From Heligmosomoides polygyrus polygyrus (taxonomy: Eukaryota; Nematoda; Chromadorea; Rhabditida; Heligmosomidae): 64,000 nt of DNA. The stretch lies in contig OX377202.1 in assembly GCA_947396885.1 (NCBI GenBank), forward strand, positions 72,078,643 through 72,142,642, written 5' to 3'. Of this stretch, positions 22,800 through 34,200 are shown in pieces. Every line of letters starts with the position of its first letter. Within the stretch, counting starts at the first letter, position 1. The position numbers were made by a program, and so were the translations under genes. The notes beneath the pieces were generated by a model. The model searched no databases. It was not told the origin of the DNA and saw only the letters and a program-made list of their open reading frames with translations.

Positions 22800-23900
22800 G
22801 GGACGCCTAATGGGACGCCTGGTCAGCAAATGTGTACGCAGATTTGCGAACAAAGGAATAGAAGTGATAATTAATATTGCGCAGGAAAACTCGCCGTCCT
22901 ATGATCGTCTTCAGCGAAGTCGTTCCGCGCTGGTGGACGTCGTCAAAGATGAAGAGGCTGATTGATTTGTCCCTGAAAGCTATATAGTTGAAATGACCAC
23001 CAAACAACGATGCAGTGCGGTTTTGGATGTGTAAGAGTAAGAAAAACAAAATGCAGTCACCGTGGTCGGCCACGACGAGCATGTCTCTGTGAAAGGAAAG
23101 CGGCGGTAATGGTGGGAACTGAACACTTGGTTGCGCAGGTCAGTCGGAGTGCAGTACGGGATTCGCGCCAGAAGCTGCAATGAGGCTCTTAGGGTTAGCT
23201 ACCGCGAAAACGACGAACCAAAACCGACCGCGCCGTTTTCCTTTCCTTCTAACAGATTTAGGTTCCACCCATCGACGCTGTCATAGAGCATCGTTATGAC
23301 GTCTCTGTGTGCCTTCACCGCCACGCTTGTGTAGTTGGTATGTCGTTGATAGTAAGGACAACCTACATTTTCTCTGTGTCTCAGTATAGACATGGCCGGC
23401 GGATGTAGGATTCGCCCATTGCAATTCCCTCGATCCGTTATGGCGCGACCCAGGGGCACGAGCTCAATCTGTAGGAATTTTCGATGACCAGCCAGTTGCG
23501 GAAGAAGTAGCGGATTTCAGTGATCCTATCCGATCGCAGCCGCTGTCAGTTCAACCGAGCGTGCATCTCAAGGCATGCCTTCTCTGCGTCTTCATCAGTA
23601 TCGCCGAGTTGCGTCCAAAAACTGAAAAATAATATGTGTGAAGAGGTAAAGGTGGCACACAGATTAAAAGTGGAAAAATCAAGCAAAAACGTCAATAGAG
23701 GAAGTTTTTCCCAAAACTTCCCCGTCCAAACAAATGAGTGGACATCGTCCGTCGCGCCCTCTTCGTTGTCCACTCGAATGAGTGTACATCGGCGCGAATG
23801 TGTTAAAGTTTGAGTTGGACTGAACATGGACACAGGTGAAGAACGAGTGAAGAACGACGATGTCCAGACAGATATCTTCATCGAGACGAAAATCACTCTC
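22800..23900 (-). CDS. Unidentified exon cluster, possibly a decayed gene
   Basis: Several minus-strand pieces look coding and some are joined by usable splice sites. A piece ending near 23,722 (VDNEEGATDDVHSFVWTG) can join through an intron ending TTTTTCAG near 23,620 to FWTQLGDTDEDAEKACLEM, restoring phase. After one in-frame TGA come ITEIRYFFRNWLVIENSYRL and, in another frame, ILHPPAMSILRHRENVGCPY and HRDVITMLYDSVDGWNLNLL (23,200-23,460). Further pieces follow at 23,090-22,807 (MLVVADHGDCILF, FGGHFNYIAF). The many short beta-strand-like segments hint at a propeller fold, but no family was recognised. The stop and frame change may mean a pseudogene or missed introns. Confidence 0.35.
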
Positions 23901-24129
23901 AGAAAAACAGCTGTGCCATCTGAAGGCTGGAAGAGAAGGGGTTGTATGCACTTCTTTTGGTTTATTGTATGGACATGACAATGATTAATGTCGATTAGTC
24001 ATGTAGGTAATCCTTCAACTCTTCTCTTTGCCGTTATTTTATTAACACCATGGCGTGTTCGCACACCGAGACGGTTCAAGCTAGACAGGGGAGTAATTAG
24101 GCTCGAATGACCCATTCGATTAGTTTATT

Positions 24130-24290
24130 CGATTGATTTTCATTGAATTATCGTACTTGAATATTCAAAAAACCTCGGTCTTTAAATTTGAGTATTCTGA
24201 AAAAAGTCCCACTTTCGAATATGTTCAGATACGAATGTTCGAAAATTCCTACTATTTGAACACATTCGAATATTCGAAAACCTTGCGAAA
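24130..24290. repeat. AT-rich GAATATTC palindrome cluster
   Basis: Repeated GAATATTC, TTCGAATATTCGAA and related short palindromes occur over about 160 bp. This is simple-sequence or satellite-like. The open frames through it are compositional. Confidence 0.5.
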
Positions 24291-24630
24291 ATACACAGGA
24301 CAAACTGATATCTCTGTTCGAAAGCACGTTGAAGAAACCGGATCTCGGAGCAGTTGCGTCGTGTGACCATTTTATGCCATCATCACCGTAGTTTTACCTA
24401 CACTTGGCCTGTTCTACTATAGTTTCAAGGTCGTTTTCCCCACAGCCTGGTACGGTTATCCTAAATAAGCGTCAAATATAATGCTCGACTTGCAAACAAA
24501 ATTACCAGCTAAGAGAAGAATTGCTACAAGTGAACAATTTATATCACTTAAAGACATGGTCTCCCCCAATCACATAATCAGCCTAACGCGGTCATTCGTC
24601 CCGCTTTAGGTCATTCGTTTGCCTTAGGTC

Positions 24631-25590
24631 ATGTCATCCTCGGACGAACTGTGCATCAACGACATGGCAAAGCGATCAACAAGGAAGGACCAGGTAGACA
24701 ATGCCGAACTTAGTGAGTTTCCTCTAAGGGCAGCTAAACTCATTGAGAGCTTTGACAGCTTTTCTTCGACACTTGAAAGATCCCTTACACCCTCATTTGA
24801 TAGCATATTGAATGTGGTGTCGGATAAACAGGAAGGTCAGAAATTTTCTTAACCGCATGGCTGAACTGGAACGAAGTGTGGCTCTTCTCACACAGAAAAC
24901 CAACAACGACTCGGATCTGCTCAACTCTACGATGGTTAAACTTCGGGCAGATAGCGATAAGATCGTCGAGAAAGCAAGGCGCGTCGCTTGGATAGGGATA
25001 GGTGAGATGGCTAATGAGAGGGAGATCCGCCTGTTTTATCAGGAGATTTTAAAGGAGGCGGTCTACACCTCTGGTGATGAGGAGCTCATAAGGTGCTTCA
25101 AGGAGGGTAGTATAACCTCTCACAGATTCCCTGCAGTTAGATGCAAAACTGCTGGTAACCGCGGAAGACTGCTGAAAATAGCTCTACCTACAAAAGCATT
25201 GGGTGATCGCCTGCTGGAGCATATCCGCAAAGTCTTACAAAGCAGTTCGTGCACTCCTTTGCGAGGCGTGACTACACGGCCGAGAAATTACAGCTCGATC
25301 GTAGATTGCGGAAAAGTGCCGGGGATATGAATGTGCTGGAAGGGAAACTGATGTATGTTGTGCGCGACTTCGAAATAATTAAGTTAAAATCCTCGCGCGA
25401 CCTGCCAAGGCCCTCTACTACTCCCAAATCTACCATAGGTCATATTTCTCTTGGCTGTATGTTCGAACCCAAGCACCATTTATCCAGCTCCCAAATTGAC
25501 TTGGTTTGTGACAGGAGCGGTGTCACGACCTCTTGTTCCCAAACACCCCAGTTGTCTCAACCGATCAATGCAGCTTCCTGCTCTCATTGA
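24631..25590 (+). pseudogene. CR1-type retrotransposon ORF1 (nucleic-acid-binding protein), broken
   Basis: ORF1 proteins of CR1-like elements coat their own RNA. The conceptual product starts near 24,631 (MSSSDELCINDMAKRS) and continues through a coiled-coil-like stretch (MAELERSVALLTQKTNNDSD, 24,860 on). It then reaches a compact domain containing CKTAGNRGRLLKIALPTKAL near 25,145, a pattern common in these ORF1 proteins. It needs two frame changes, near 24,840 and 25,250. The assignment rests mainly on its position directly upstream of the endonuclease/RT frame. Confidence 0.6.
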
Positions 25591-25679
25591 CAAATGTGCC
25601 CTCCACCCGGTCCCACTCGCTTTTAAGTCCTTCTATGCCATACACAAAAAATTCCACCCCTACACAGCCAAAGATGACA

Positions 25680-28304
25680 GTTAAATATTTTGATGTACAC
25701 TCTATTTGTATTAAGTTGCCTGATCTCTACTTCCTTCTATCTCAATCCCCTTTCCTGGTTTTGGTAACTGAACCTTGGTGTAGGCCAAATGGAATACACG
25801 ACGCCACAATCTCTCAAAGGTTCCCATATTACGTGATCAGATGTGACAGGGAGGGCTCCTCCCCGGGAGGTGGAATACTTGTGCTAATAAATAGGGATGT
25901 GCAGTACCGCTTAGTCGCTTCACAACATATATCAAGGAGATGTCAAATACCCACGTTATGTATCCACTCCACAAACCGGCCGATTTATCTCATCCTGGTT
26001 TATCGCAGCCCTACCTGCGATTGCCTCTCATTTCAGCAGTGTCTTAAGATCATCTCGGAAATTCTCGAACGGAGCTCTAACGTCATAATTCTGGGAGATT
26101 TCAATTTACCCTCCATTAGCTGGCACCTCTCTTTCCCTCAGTCCAACCGTTGTGCACAGTCAAACATCTCGCAAGATTTTCTTGCTATGTGCATATTGTA
26201 TTTCCTCCAGCAATTAGAACACGCACCGAGACGAGGTCCTCATATGCTTGACCTTGTTCTAACGAACACACCGGACTCCATTGATGGCCTCACCGTACTC
26301 CCCCTTTTCAACATCAGACCATAACCTAATCACCTTTAGTCTCATATCAACCATCCACGAGAGCAGCACGTCATCAAAGCCAAGGTACAATTTTGTCAAG
26401 GGAAATTATGACATCATCTGCAGGAAGCTTCTCGAAATTGATTGGCAGTCCTTGTTTTATTCTGCCGATTCACCTGACAAGTGTTATGCAGCATTTGTTA
26501 GTGTCTGCACTGATCTTTTTTCACCTTGGTCCCTCTATCGGACGGTTATGCTGCGAAAATTCCCAAAAACATTACAAAACTCGAAGCACGCGTGAAAAAA
26601 CTCCACGCCGTGCATGTAAAGATGGGTTCTTCTAAATATCTTTACCTTGCTCAAAAACTAAAAAGAGAAATGGCCAAGTTTCAACTTCAACAAGAAGAGA
26701 ATATCGCTTGCATATCAAGTCTTTCTATCGTTTTTGCAATCAGCGACTAAAATCTTTTGGGAACATTAGTACAGTTCGTAATGCCAAGGGAGACCCATGT
26801 AATACTGATGAGGAGGCAGCGGATGAATTTGCTAGCTTTTTTCCAGTCTGTCTACCGTGCTCCAGTCTATAGTGCTACCTCCATCCCGGCTTACATTAGC
26901 GCCTCCATTGACTTCCTGTATATAAACACTGAAGCTGTTTTTCGTGTATTAACACGACGCTCGGGTGTCTACCTCACCTGACGGATTGCCATACATATTC
27001 CTCAAGAAAGCCGCTGTCGGCCTCACCCCAGCACTTACGATTATGTTTAATCGATTCCTCCTTCTGGGTCAGGTGCCTACGTGCATGGGAGTCGTCAAAC
27101 CGATCTTCAAGAAGGGTAGTAAAGATCTAATTAAGAACTATCGCCCAGTAACCTCTTGTGTGAGCAAAGTAATGGAACGACTGATTTACAAAGCCCTTGT
27201 AAGCTACATCAAAGGTAACATCATAATAAACCCGGCACAACAAGGCTTCTTAAAGAACAGATCTACTCTAACTGTGCTTATCTCTACTGTCTCAACCTGG
27301 CAGAGAATAATCAGCAACAACGGATTCGTTACGGTGTGCTATGTAGACTATAGCAAAGCTTTCGACTTTGTTCCGTTGAACCTTCTTTACGTCTCAGGTG
27401 TTCCCCAAGATACATGCTTTGGCCCGCTCTTATTTCTATCGGACATTAATGATTTTCCACTTAATATTCCGCCAACAGTTCAGTGTTCCATCTATGCTGA
27501 TGACACGAAATTGTACTCCTATAATTCCTCACAAGCACTACAGCTTGCACTTGACGAGTTGCATAAGTGGTCCCGTAAATGGATGCTGGATGTGTCACAT
27601 GAAAAGTCTGTGGTCATGTTGATAGGGCGACACCGTCCCCAACGCTGTCGATTCTTCCTGGAAGAAAAGGAACTTCGGGTCACTACTCAGGTCCGTGATC
27701 TAGGTGTTTCTTATTCTAACACTTTATGCTTTGATGAACACATCAGATCAATTTTGGCTAATGCACAAACGATGGTTAATTTCATACTCAGAGCTTTTGC
27801 CACAAGGAAGTTGGACACTCTTTTCAAGTCATTTACCACCTATGTTAGGCCTATTGTCGAATACTGTCCTCAGTTCTGGTCTCCATACAAACAGTCTTCG
27901 GTTGATACCCTGGAAGGTGTTCAAAGAAACTTCACCTCCCGGACATTTGCGAGAGCTGGCCTATTTAGGGTCCCCTATCAGGAACGAGTTAACTTGCTTG
28001 GAACCTCCTCGCTAGCACTACGTAGGGTTATCTATGACCAGGTTCTCCTGTTTAAATATTGCGGGGGTTAGTTGACATTGATGAAGACGATATGTTTACC
28101 CTCTCCAACTTCAACAGTCGCACAAGAGGACACTGGCTGAGGCTCATAATGTATAAAATTAGGTCTCAGCAATTTCGCCAGGCGTTTACATGCAGAGTGA
28201 TTGCTCTGTGGAACGAACTTCCTGAAGAAGCTGTTGAAGCTGCCTCGGTTAGATCCTTGCGTAGAGCGCTCATTAAGTTGCTTGATAATAAGGGACTCTA
28301 TTAG
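25680..28304 (+). pseudogene. CR1-type retrotransposon ORF2 (endonuclease + reverse transcriptase), broken
   Basis: The N-terminal AP endonuclease spans about 25,680-26,400 (EPWCRPNG, GGGILVLINRD, ILGDFNLPSISW, then STSDHNLITF after a frame change near 26,300). The RT spans 26,965-28,071 (FKKGSKDLIKNYRPV, QQGFLKNRST, VDYSKAFDFVP, SGVPQDTCFGPLLF, SIYADDTKLY). Compared with CR1 proteins, roughly 60 residues are missing between VDYSKAFDFVP and the SGVPQ motif, an internal deletion that should destroy activity. The C-terminal part continues in another frame to 28,304. The 5' and 3' ends were not defined. Confidence 0.85.
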
Positions 28305-28520
28305 TCAGTCGGATGCAACGTCTCCTTCAATTTGCTTGCAACCTTTTTCACCCACTCACGCAACCTTTTTCCTCTACTCAGCCGTTTTCATTCACTAACT
28401 CTCGCGGCTGTTGAACATCTGAATTATGTTGTAATCGTGTATGGGGTCGGGTCGGATTCTCTCGCTAAACGCCGCCTCACTGAAGAATGTTATGAGGCAT
28501 GCGCTCTCAACAGAGATCTG

Positions 28521-28590
28521 TCGTGCTGTGGCGCGCCGTAGCTGCTCACGGATGCGCAACCCGGGTTCGATTCCCTTGTGTGTAAACAGT
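28521..28590 (+). repeat. tRNA-derived SINE-like head
   Basis: A-box-like TGGCGCGCCGTAGCTG at about 28,529 and a perfect B-box GGTTCGATTCCC at 28,564. The intervening sequence does not form a full cloverleaf. It lies directly upstream of a TTTATTTCAG acceptor-like site. Confidence 0.4.
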
Positions 28591-28609
28591 TTGCAAATCT
28601 TTATTTCAG

Positions 28610-28807
28610 ATTGCTGAGGTCTCTTGGGGACGTCCTGGTGGTCCTTCTATTGGGGCGCCGGCTGGTGGTCGTGGCTTTGCTGGTGGCTTCGGCCGGTGAG
28701 TTGTGGCGTCTGCTGGTGGCTCCAGGTGGAACGGTGGCGTGGACGGCGGTTGGCTGGTCGTCTGGCGTCCTCCGTCCTTGGTTGCGCCGGCGCTATCACT
28801 CCGTTGA
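28610..28807 (+). CDS. Possible glycine-rich exons
   Basis: After TTTATTTCAG (28,601-28,609) an open stretch reads WGRPGGPSIGAPAGGRGF and reaches a GTGAGT donor at 28,696. A GGCTCCAG acceptor at 28,725 would join it in frame to a Gly/Trp-containing tail stopping at 28,807. The implied 30-nt intron is shorter than usual, and no upstream exon with a signal peptide was found. A separate GTAAGT donor near 28,914 and a TGATTTCAG acceptor near 28,970 suggest a transcript in this area. Gene structure is uncertain. Confidence 0.2.
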
Positions 28808-29616
28808 TGGTAATGCAATGACATAGGGCCCGCTTATATTGGGCAGTGGAACCTCCTAGAAGGTCGCTAGATCAAACTCCTCGGCGTGTGAAAGCAAAAT
28901 AGCTACGATCTGGTAAGTCCCTTGAATGACTTTTGAACTGCACCGCCTCGCCAACGTGAATTGATTTCAGATATGTATCGAACTGGCTGCCACCGATTTG
29001 ACTGCTACCGAGATGGTAACTTCACGTCTCTGGATCTATGTAGCTAATGATGGTGTCACGATACCCACAGATGATTTTACTTCACCCCTTGCCACTACTT
29101 ATGTGTCAACTACTGTGCACATGTTTAAGTCGTCAGCTCACTCGAGGGAACCCGAATTTAACATTTCGCTCTTGGAGCAATGCTGCACTAGCGTCCAACG
29201 GTTTCGGAGAACCCCTAGCTCGAGGTCCCGCTCGGCCTGTTCGCCTGGAGTCTCGGTCGATTGCGTTCGTCTCGAATTAAGTTGACATCAAGCCCCAATA
29301 GTACTTCCAACAGACTGCGTTCTAGGTCAGGACAAGGATCTCGCTAGGAACATCTTCTCGCTTCCAAGGATAAAGCAGCGCTACTGGTGTAATTGCTCGA
29401 GATACACAAGTCCTCTTACGGTGCCCAATTCTACGTGACAACGACTTGCCACAACGACTTGACATGATTTGACCTCTATTGTTTATTGTTTATTAGTTGC
29501 CACTTCTTTTTTTCCATCAACCTTTATTCGTTGTGTTCTCCTGCATACTCTGAGCTAGCGAAGGTCTCGTCTTGTATTTTGTTATTTAATTCTTTCAAAC
29601 ATTACTTCGCCTAAAT

Positions 29617-29634
29617 GAATAAATAAATAAATAA
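29617..29634 (+). repeat. (AAAT)n simple repeat
   Basis: Four to five AAAT units. Such tails often end non-LTR retrotransposons, so this may mark the 3' end of the CR1 element or of another insertion, 1.3 kb past the ORF2 stop. Confidence 0.5.
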
Positions 29635-29759
29635 TCGCGTTCGAATTCTACAATTAAGAAGGGTGGACGGGGCTGGGAGCCGAAAAAAATTTCTCATTTT
29701 AACTCTTCACATTTGAGGTGTACTCTGAAGTGAATACCGCAGAACTACCTGGTGCCGTG

Positions 29760-29913
29760 TTCATCAACGACTTACAGCAACTTAACAGAGAAAATCACAG
29801 CCGAAATTCCTGATAGCGCGGTATATCAAGCGATATGGTGAGCGATAAGCCGCACTATCAGGAATTTCGATTGTAATTGCCATGTTAAATTGCTGTAAGA
29901 CGTTGGTGAATCC
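29760..29913. repeat. Hairpin MITE, TTCATCAACG-ended family
   Basis: The left arm 29,760-29,821 (TTCATCAACGACTTACAGCA...) pairs with 29,850-29,913, with mismatches. It shares ends with the elements at 31,798, 38,208 and 6,510 and with the right end near 21,715. Confidence 0.7.
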
Positions 29914-30027
29914 AGCCACAGGTCTAACGACAACAAAAGAATTGCAGCTATAAGGTTTTCTCACAGGCCAATAGATTATCTTTGTTTTCCTTCATGTCCG
30001 CTAATTTTTCATTTCTCATTAGAATGA

Positions 30028-30294
30028 ATGGTTATTGTATTGAAGGTCTATTTTTTCGAGAGCTGGAGTTTTGAAAGGAATAAGACGGTAGTTTTTCCCA
30101 TACCTCATCACGTTCTCTATGAATTTGCCCAGGACACATATGATTCAGCACGCAATCCGTGTTACGTGGGTGACTTTTTATTAATTTTTAATAGTACGGT
30201 TCGACATTCCAGCGGAACTCTGGAGCTGGGCTGGACCACAAATCGCAACATACTATTCATCCATGATCTGTACATCGAAGAGATTATCGCTTAG
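30028..30294 (+). CDS. Isolated open frame, unassigned
   Basis: 88 codons with ordinary protein composition (VVFPIPHHVLYEFAQDTYDS, YVGDFLLIFNSTV, NILFIHDLYIEEIIA), preceded by a CTCATTAG acceptor-like site. It could be a terminal exon. No family was recognised and no partner exon was found. Confidence 0.2.
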   Translation: MVIVLKVYFFESWSFERNKTVVFPIPHHVLYEFAQDTYDSARNPCYVGDFLLIFNSTVRHSSGTLELGWTTNRNILFIHDLYIEEIIA

Positions 30295-31227
30295 GATGAA
30301 GTGCCCCATCCCCCCCCCCTTCTAACTCGCATAGCGCCGGATCTAATGTTAACGCTCAACCTTGCACGATCGCAATGCGCCAAACTGCTAATTGAGGTAT
30401 ACAAGCACTCGAACACAATCCATGTTCTATTGGCAGAAATATATAATGTATATTTCGCTGCAATCTCAATAAGGGGTGTATGTAAATACATATTTGTACA
30501 TACTTTTTGATAGTAGTTGAAATGAAAACCTACGCAACATGCGACAACACATGCGACTTTAGAGCAAGCACAGGCGATTCACCAACTACCTCATACATGT
30601 AAAAGAGACATGGATGGATCTAGCATAGCTGACTTGCGCTATCACTTACGACAGCCCCTGCGTCTTTTATTACAATTCAGATGAGGGGTATGTAGTAAGG
30701 TTTGGCTACTGCTCCCTCCCCCTTCTCCGAATTTTGAGCGTTCGGTGCAATCCCAAGGCGAAGGAGGCCACGCTGATCCGCCACAGCTTTCCCATGCCTT
30801 TATAATTAAATTTTTTCGATATTCCGGCGTCTGTACCCGCTGTTTTCACGGGAGGTCATCGGATAAGCACTTTTACATGTTACGTTGTGTGAGTTTATCT
30901 CCAAATACTATATATTTACAAGTGACTAAGGAGTGCCCCCTTGAGATTGCACCGAGCCTTCTTATATGGACATTTGGCCTCGCAGGGGATGTTCCGAGCT
31001 TCCACACGACTCACACGACTAAGCGCGACGCAATGATAAGCTACGTATTGATTCATCACGTTGCTCAATCAACACCTAGGCGTATCATTACATTGGGTCG
31101 CATCACATTGAGCTATATATCAGGCTTGCCTCGACCGAAACATGGGACGTGAGTGCTATTAGTAAAGTTTTCGCTGAAGCAGTGTGATAAGGAATGATAG
31201 TATGTGATAGCGGTTAAGCGATAGTTC

Positions 31228-31294
31228 CTCATATAAATGCTACGCCCTCGGGTGTGCCAGTACTACATCATACTTACCCATCACTAACGTCATC
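31228..31294 (+). promoter_or_regulatory. Candidate core promoter / 5' UTR
   Basis: A CATATAAATG TATA-like motif at about 31,233 lies 60 bp upstream of the ATG of the BI-1-like gene's proposed first exon. No trans-splice acceptor is obvious in the 60 bp before the ATG. Confidence 0.3.
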
Positions 31295-34200
31295 ATGGAC
31301 GCTGTTGTTGAGTTAGTGGGAACATACCGTCAGGATCTCGAAGAAGCTGCCGAGGATCTTCGCCGACGCGGTCAGGCAATCGCGCAGGATGCTCCAAAAA
31401 TGGTCGAGGATACAAAAAAAGAAATCGAACCGCAAACGCAGGAAATGATTAACGCTGTACAAGATACGGTGAGTCAAACTCTTGTTGCAGTTACTGCTCC
31501 TTGCAAAGTAGGACCTTGTCCAGAGTGCTCCATGTCACATTCAAAAAAGCAACCCCAATATTTAGGAGGTATTGTCTATATTCACAACTTTAGGTGCAAA
31601 GCTACCCTTGGTTGAGTCACCTCATAGAAAGTGTCATTAAAACGAAAAAAGAAATAAAATGACACACTGATAGTAAAGAAAACAAACAAGCAATGCTATA
31701 GCTCTGTTCTGTGCTCTCCTGTGGGTCAGTGGAGGAGAGCACAGATTTGGGCGTGTGGCACAAGTGACGCACACGCGTAAAATTGCCTATATCCTGGGGT
31801 CGGATTCATCAACGACTTACATAAGTTTAACAGAGAATTCAGAACGGAAAACGATGGCGGCTATTCTTCCTTCGCTGCGCCGCGAGCGGTCGCGTCGCGG
31901 ACACGTGGCAAACGTGGAAAACGAGGTCAGCGCGGTCAGTCGATGTGGAAGGCGGCCGATGGTCGGTCGGTGGCTGCTCACTGCTCCGTGGACTCTCCCT
32001 AAGCGACGAAAGCAGTTTCCACCTGGGTAGTTTGGATGGCACACACCCTGGAGTCCATTCCCTAGCTTGATTCTGCGCTCGAAGAGCGCAGAATCCATCC
32101 GCGGACTCTCCCTGAGCGACGAAAGCAGTTTCCACATGGGTAGTCTGGATAGCGCACACCCTGGAGTCCCTTCCCTAGCCTGATTCTGCGCTCGAAGAGC
32201 GCAGAAACCATCCGCGGACTCTCCCTGAGCGACGAAAGCAGTTCCCACATGGGCAGTTTGGATGGCACACACCCTGGAGTCCCTTCCCTAGCCTGATTCT
32301 GCGCTCGAAGAGCGCTCTTCGAGCGCAGAATCCAGCTGCGGACTCCCCCTGAACGACGAAGGCAGTTTCCACACGAGCAGCTTGGATCGCACCCACCCCG
32401 GAGTCCCTTCCCTAGCCTGATTCTGCGCTCGAAGAGCGCAGAATCCATCCTCGGACTCTCCCTGGGCGACAAAAGCAGTTCCCTCAGGGGCAGTTTGGAT
32501 GGCACACACCCTGGACGCTGCGAGAACCCCAGCTGCGCACTCCCCCTGAGCGTGCACAGCTATGAAGGAAAGATTTCGCGCTCTGTCGCAAAGATGCGTG
32601 AGAATATTGCGGCGGGTGCGTGCGTGCGATGAGCGCTCGCGGCGTAGCGAAGGAAGAATAACCGCGATCACGGAAAACTCAGATAATGCGGCTTATCGCT
32701 CACCATATCGCCTGATAAGCCGGCTAACAGGGGTTTCCGCTGTAATTTTCTCGGTTAAAAGTTGGGCACACTCGGGAGCGGCTTTAGTGCGTCAAAAACG
32801 GGGCGGAGGTTGGTTCTCAGGCTCAGGAAATGTTTGCGGTGATGGGCGGTCGCTCTTTCTTTCTCTGGTGTCGGCATTGGACCAACCATCGCTCAGCTGA
32901 CCGGTTGGCTGGTTTGGTTGAGGAAAGGGCTTTCCTATCTTACTTATCTTATCTCTTGCTCAGGAGCGATAGCGTCAGCTTCACGGAATGATCGAGCTCA
33001 TTCCGTGAAGCTGACGCGTGCAGCGCTGAGGCTGGGCGTCAACGCTGACGCCGCCCCATGACGCAAAGACACTCTGCGTCTCTGCCCTATTCTTCATCAT
33101 TGGAGCTGTTGGAGCTGCGTGAAGCAGGAGGAGTGTGCCTAGCCCTTAAACTGCTGTCCCCAACCTTGCCTAAGGCATCTGTTATACTCCCGCGGGAGCA
33201 CCCGCGGAACGTCCGCGGACCATTGGTGCATGGCGGAGGCGGGCATGCCGAGGCGCGGCGATTAGCCAGGTGAGGAGTCTCGGCGCGATTCCCGCCCTTC
33301 CGCGGATGCTCCCGCGGGAGTATAACTCAGGCCTAAGGCCTATATTATACTCCCGCGGGAGCATCCGCGGAACGTCCGGAGTTGAAAGGTGCACCGCGGA
33401 CGGTCGTCGTCGTCCCGGGGCGGCTAGCGTCGCATCGGAGCGCGTTTCCCGATCCGAACTCCGCGGGACGACAGCCTTCCCGGTGCACTGCACGGCTGCC
33501 CTCTCGCGGGCGGGAAGTATGACAGCCCTCTCGTCGTCTGTCGGCGGCGATCCGCGGGTGGCGGGTGTGGCGGGCCGTGACGAGTGGCCCGGTGCAAGGT
33601 CCCGGCGGGATTTCCGCCCATCCGCTGGAGTATAACATAGGCCTAAGGCCCCGTTTATACTTCGTCGCGGCGCGACGCGACGCCACGTATAGTGGCCGTA
33701 TTGATTCTGCGACGCGATCGATCAATTTGGCCTCATTGCGTGGCCATCGCGTCGCCCCGCGACGAAATATAAACGGGGCCTAATTCGCAACCAAATAAGA
33801 CATGGGTTCGTAATCGGAACGAGGAGGTAAGACTTATTACATTCTTTGCACACTATGAATTATAAAACTCAACCAGAATTTGCTGCCACCGTAATCCAGT
33901 GTGATACAGCCATTATCATCTGCAAAGACTCCCACCAATACAAGGTGCGGTTGTCCGGCATTTTCCTATCTTATCGGCTACAATATGGTTGGTTTCAAAA
34001 AATAAGGTCCAGTGCACATACTTATCTAAATCAACGCCCTAGTGGGCAGGTTTGGCAGGCAGGCACCAGCAGATTCTCTTTGATTTCTATAATTCAGTCG
34101 GCTCAGCGCCTAAGTCTTCGACTTTCCTGTAACTCCACATCCTTGGGGCATTGCAACAGGGGCTTGATCCGTTTAGACACCAAGGGAATTTTTGGGCAAT

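Noticed and set aside
24133..24370. Tyr/Glu/Phe-rich frames
   Set aside because: Produced by the GAATATTC palindrome repeat.
28563..28575. tRNA gene (perfect B box)
   Set aside because: No 7-bp acceptor stem or canonical anticodon arm could be formed; treated as a SINE-like head.
30745..31152. 135-codon open frame upstream of the BI-1-like gene
   Set aside because: Composition and codon pattern look random; no splice sites or domain; the region includes repeat-like text.
31817..32671. Long overlapping minus-strand open frames across 31.8-32.7 kb
   Set aside because: Three frames are open at once because the 118-bp minisatellite repeats without stops; the peptides repeat the unit and have no independent support.
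33058..33780. Arg/Pro/Ala-rich open frames on both strands
   Set aside because: Explained by GC-rich palindromic MITEs that lack stops in several frames.
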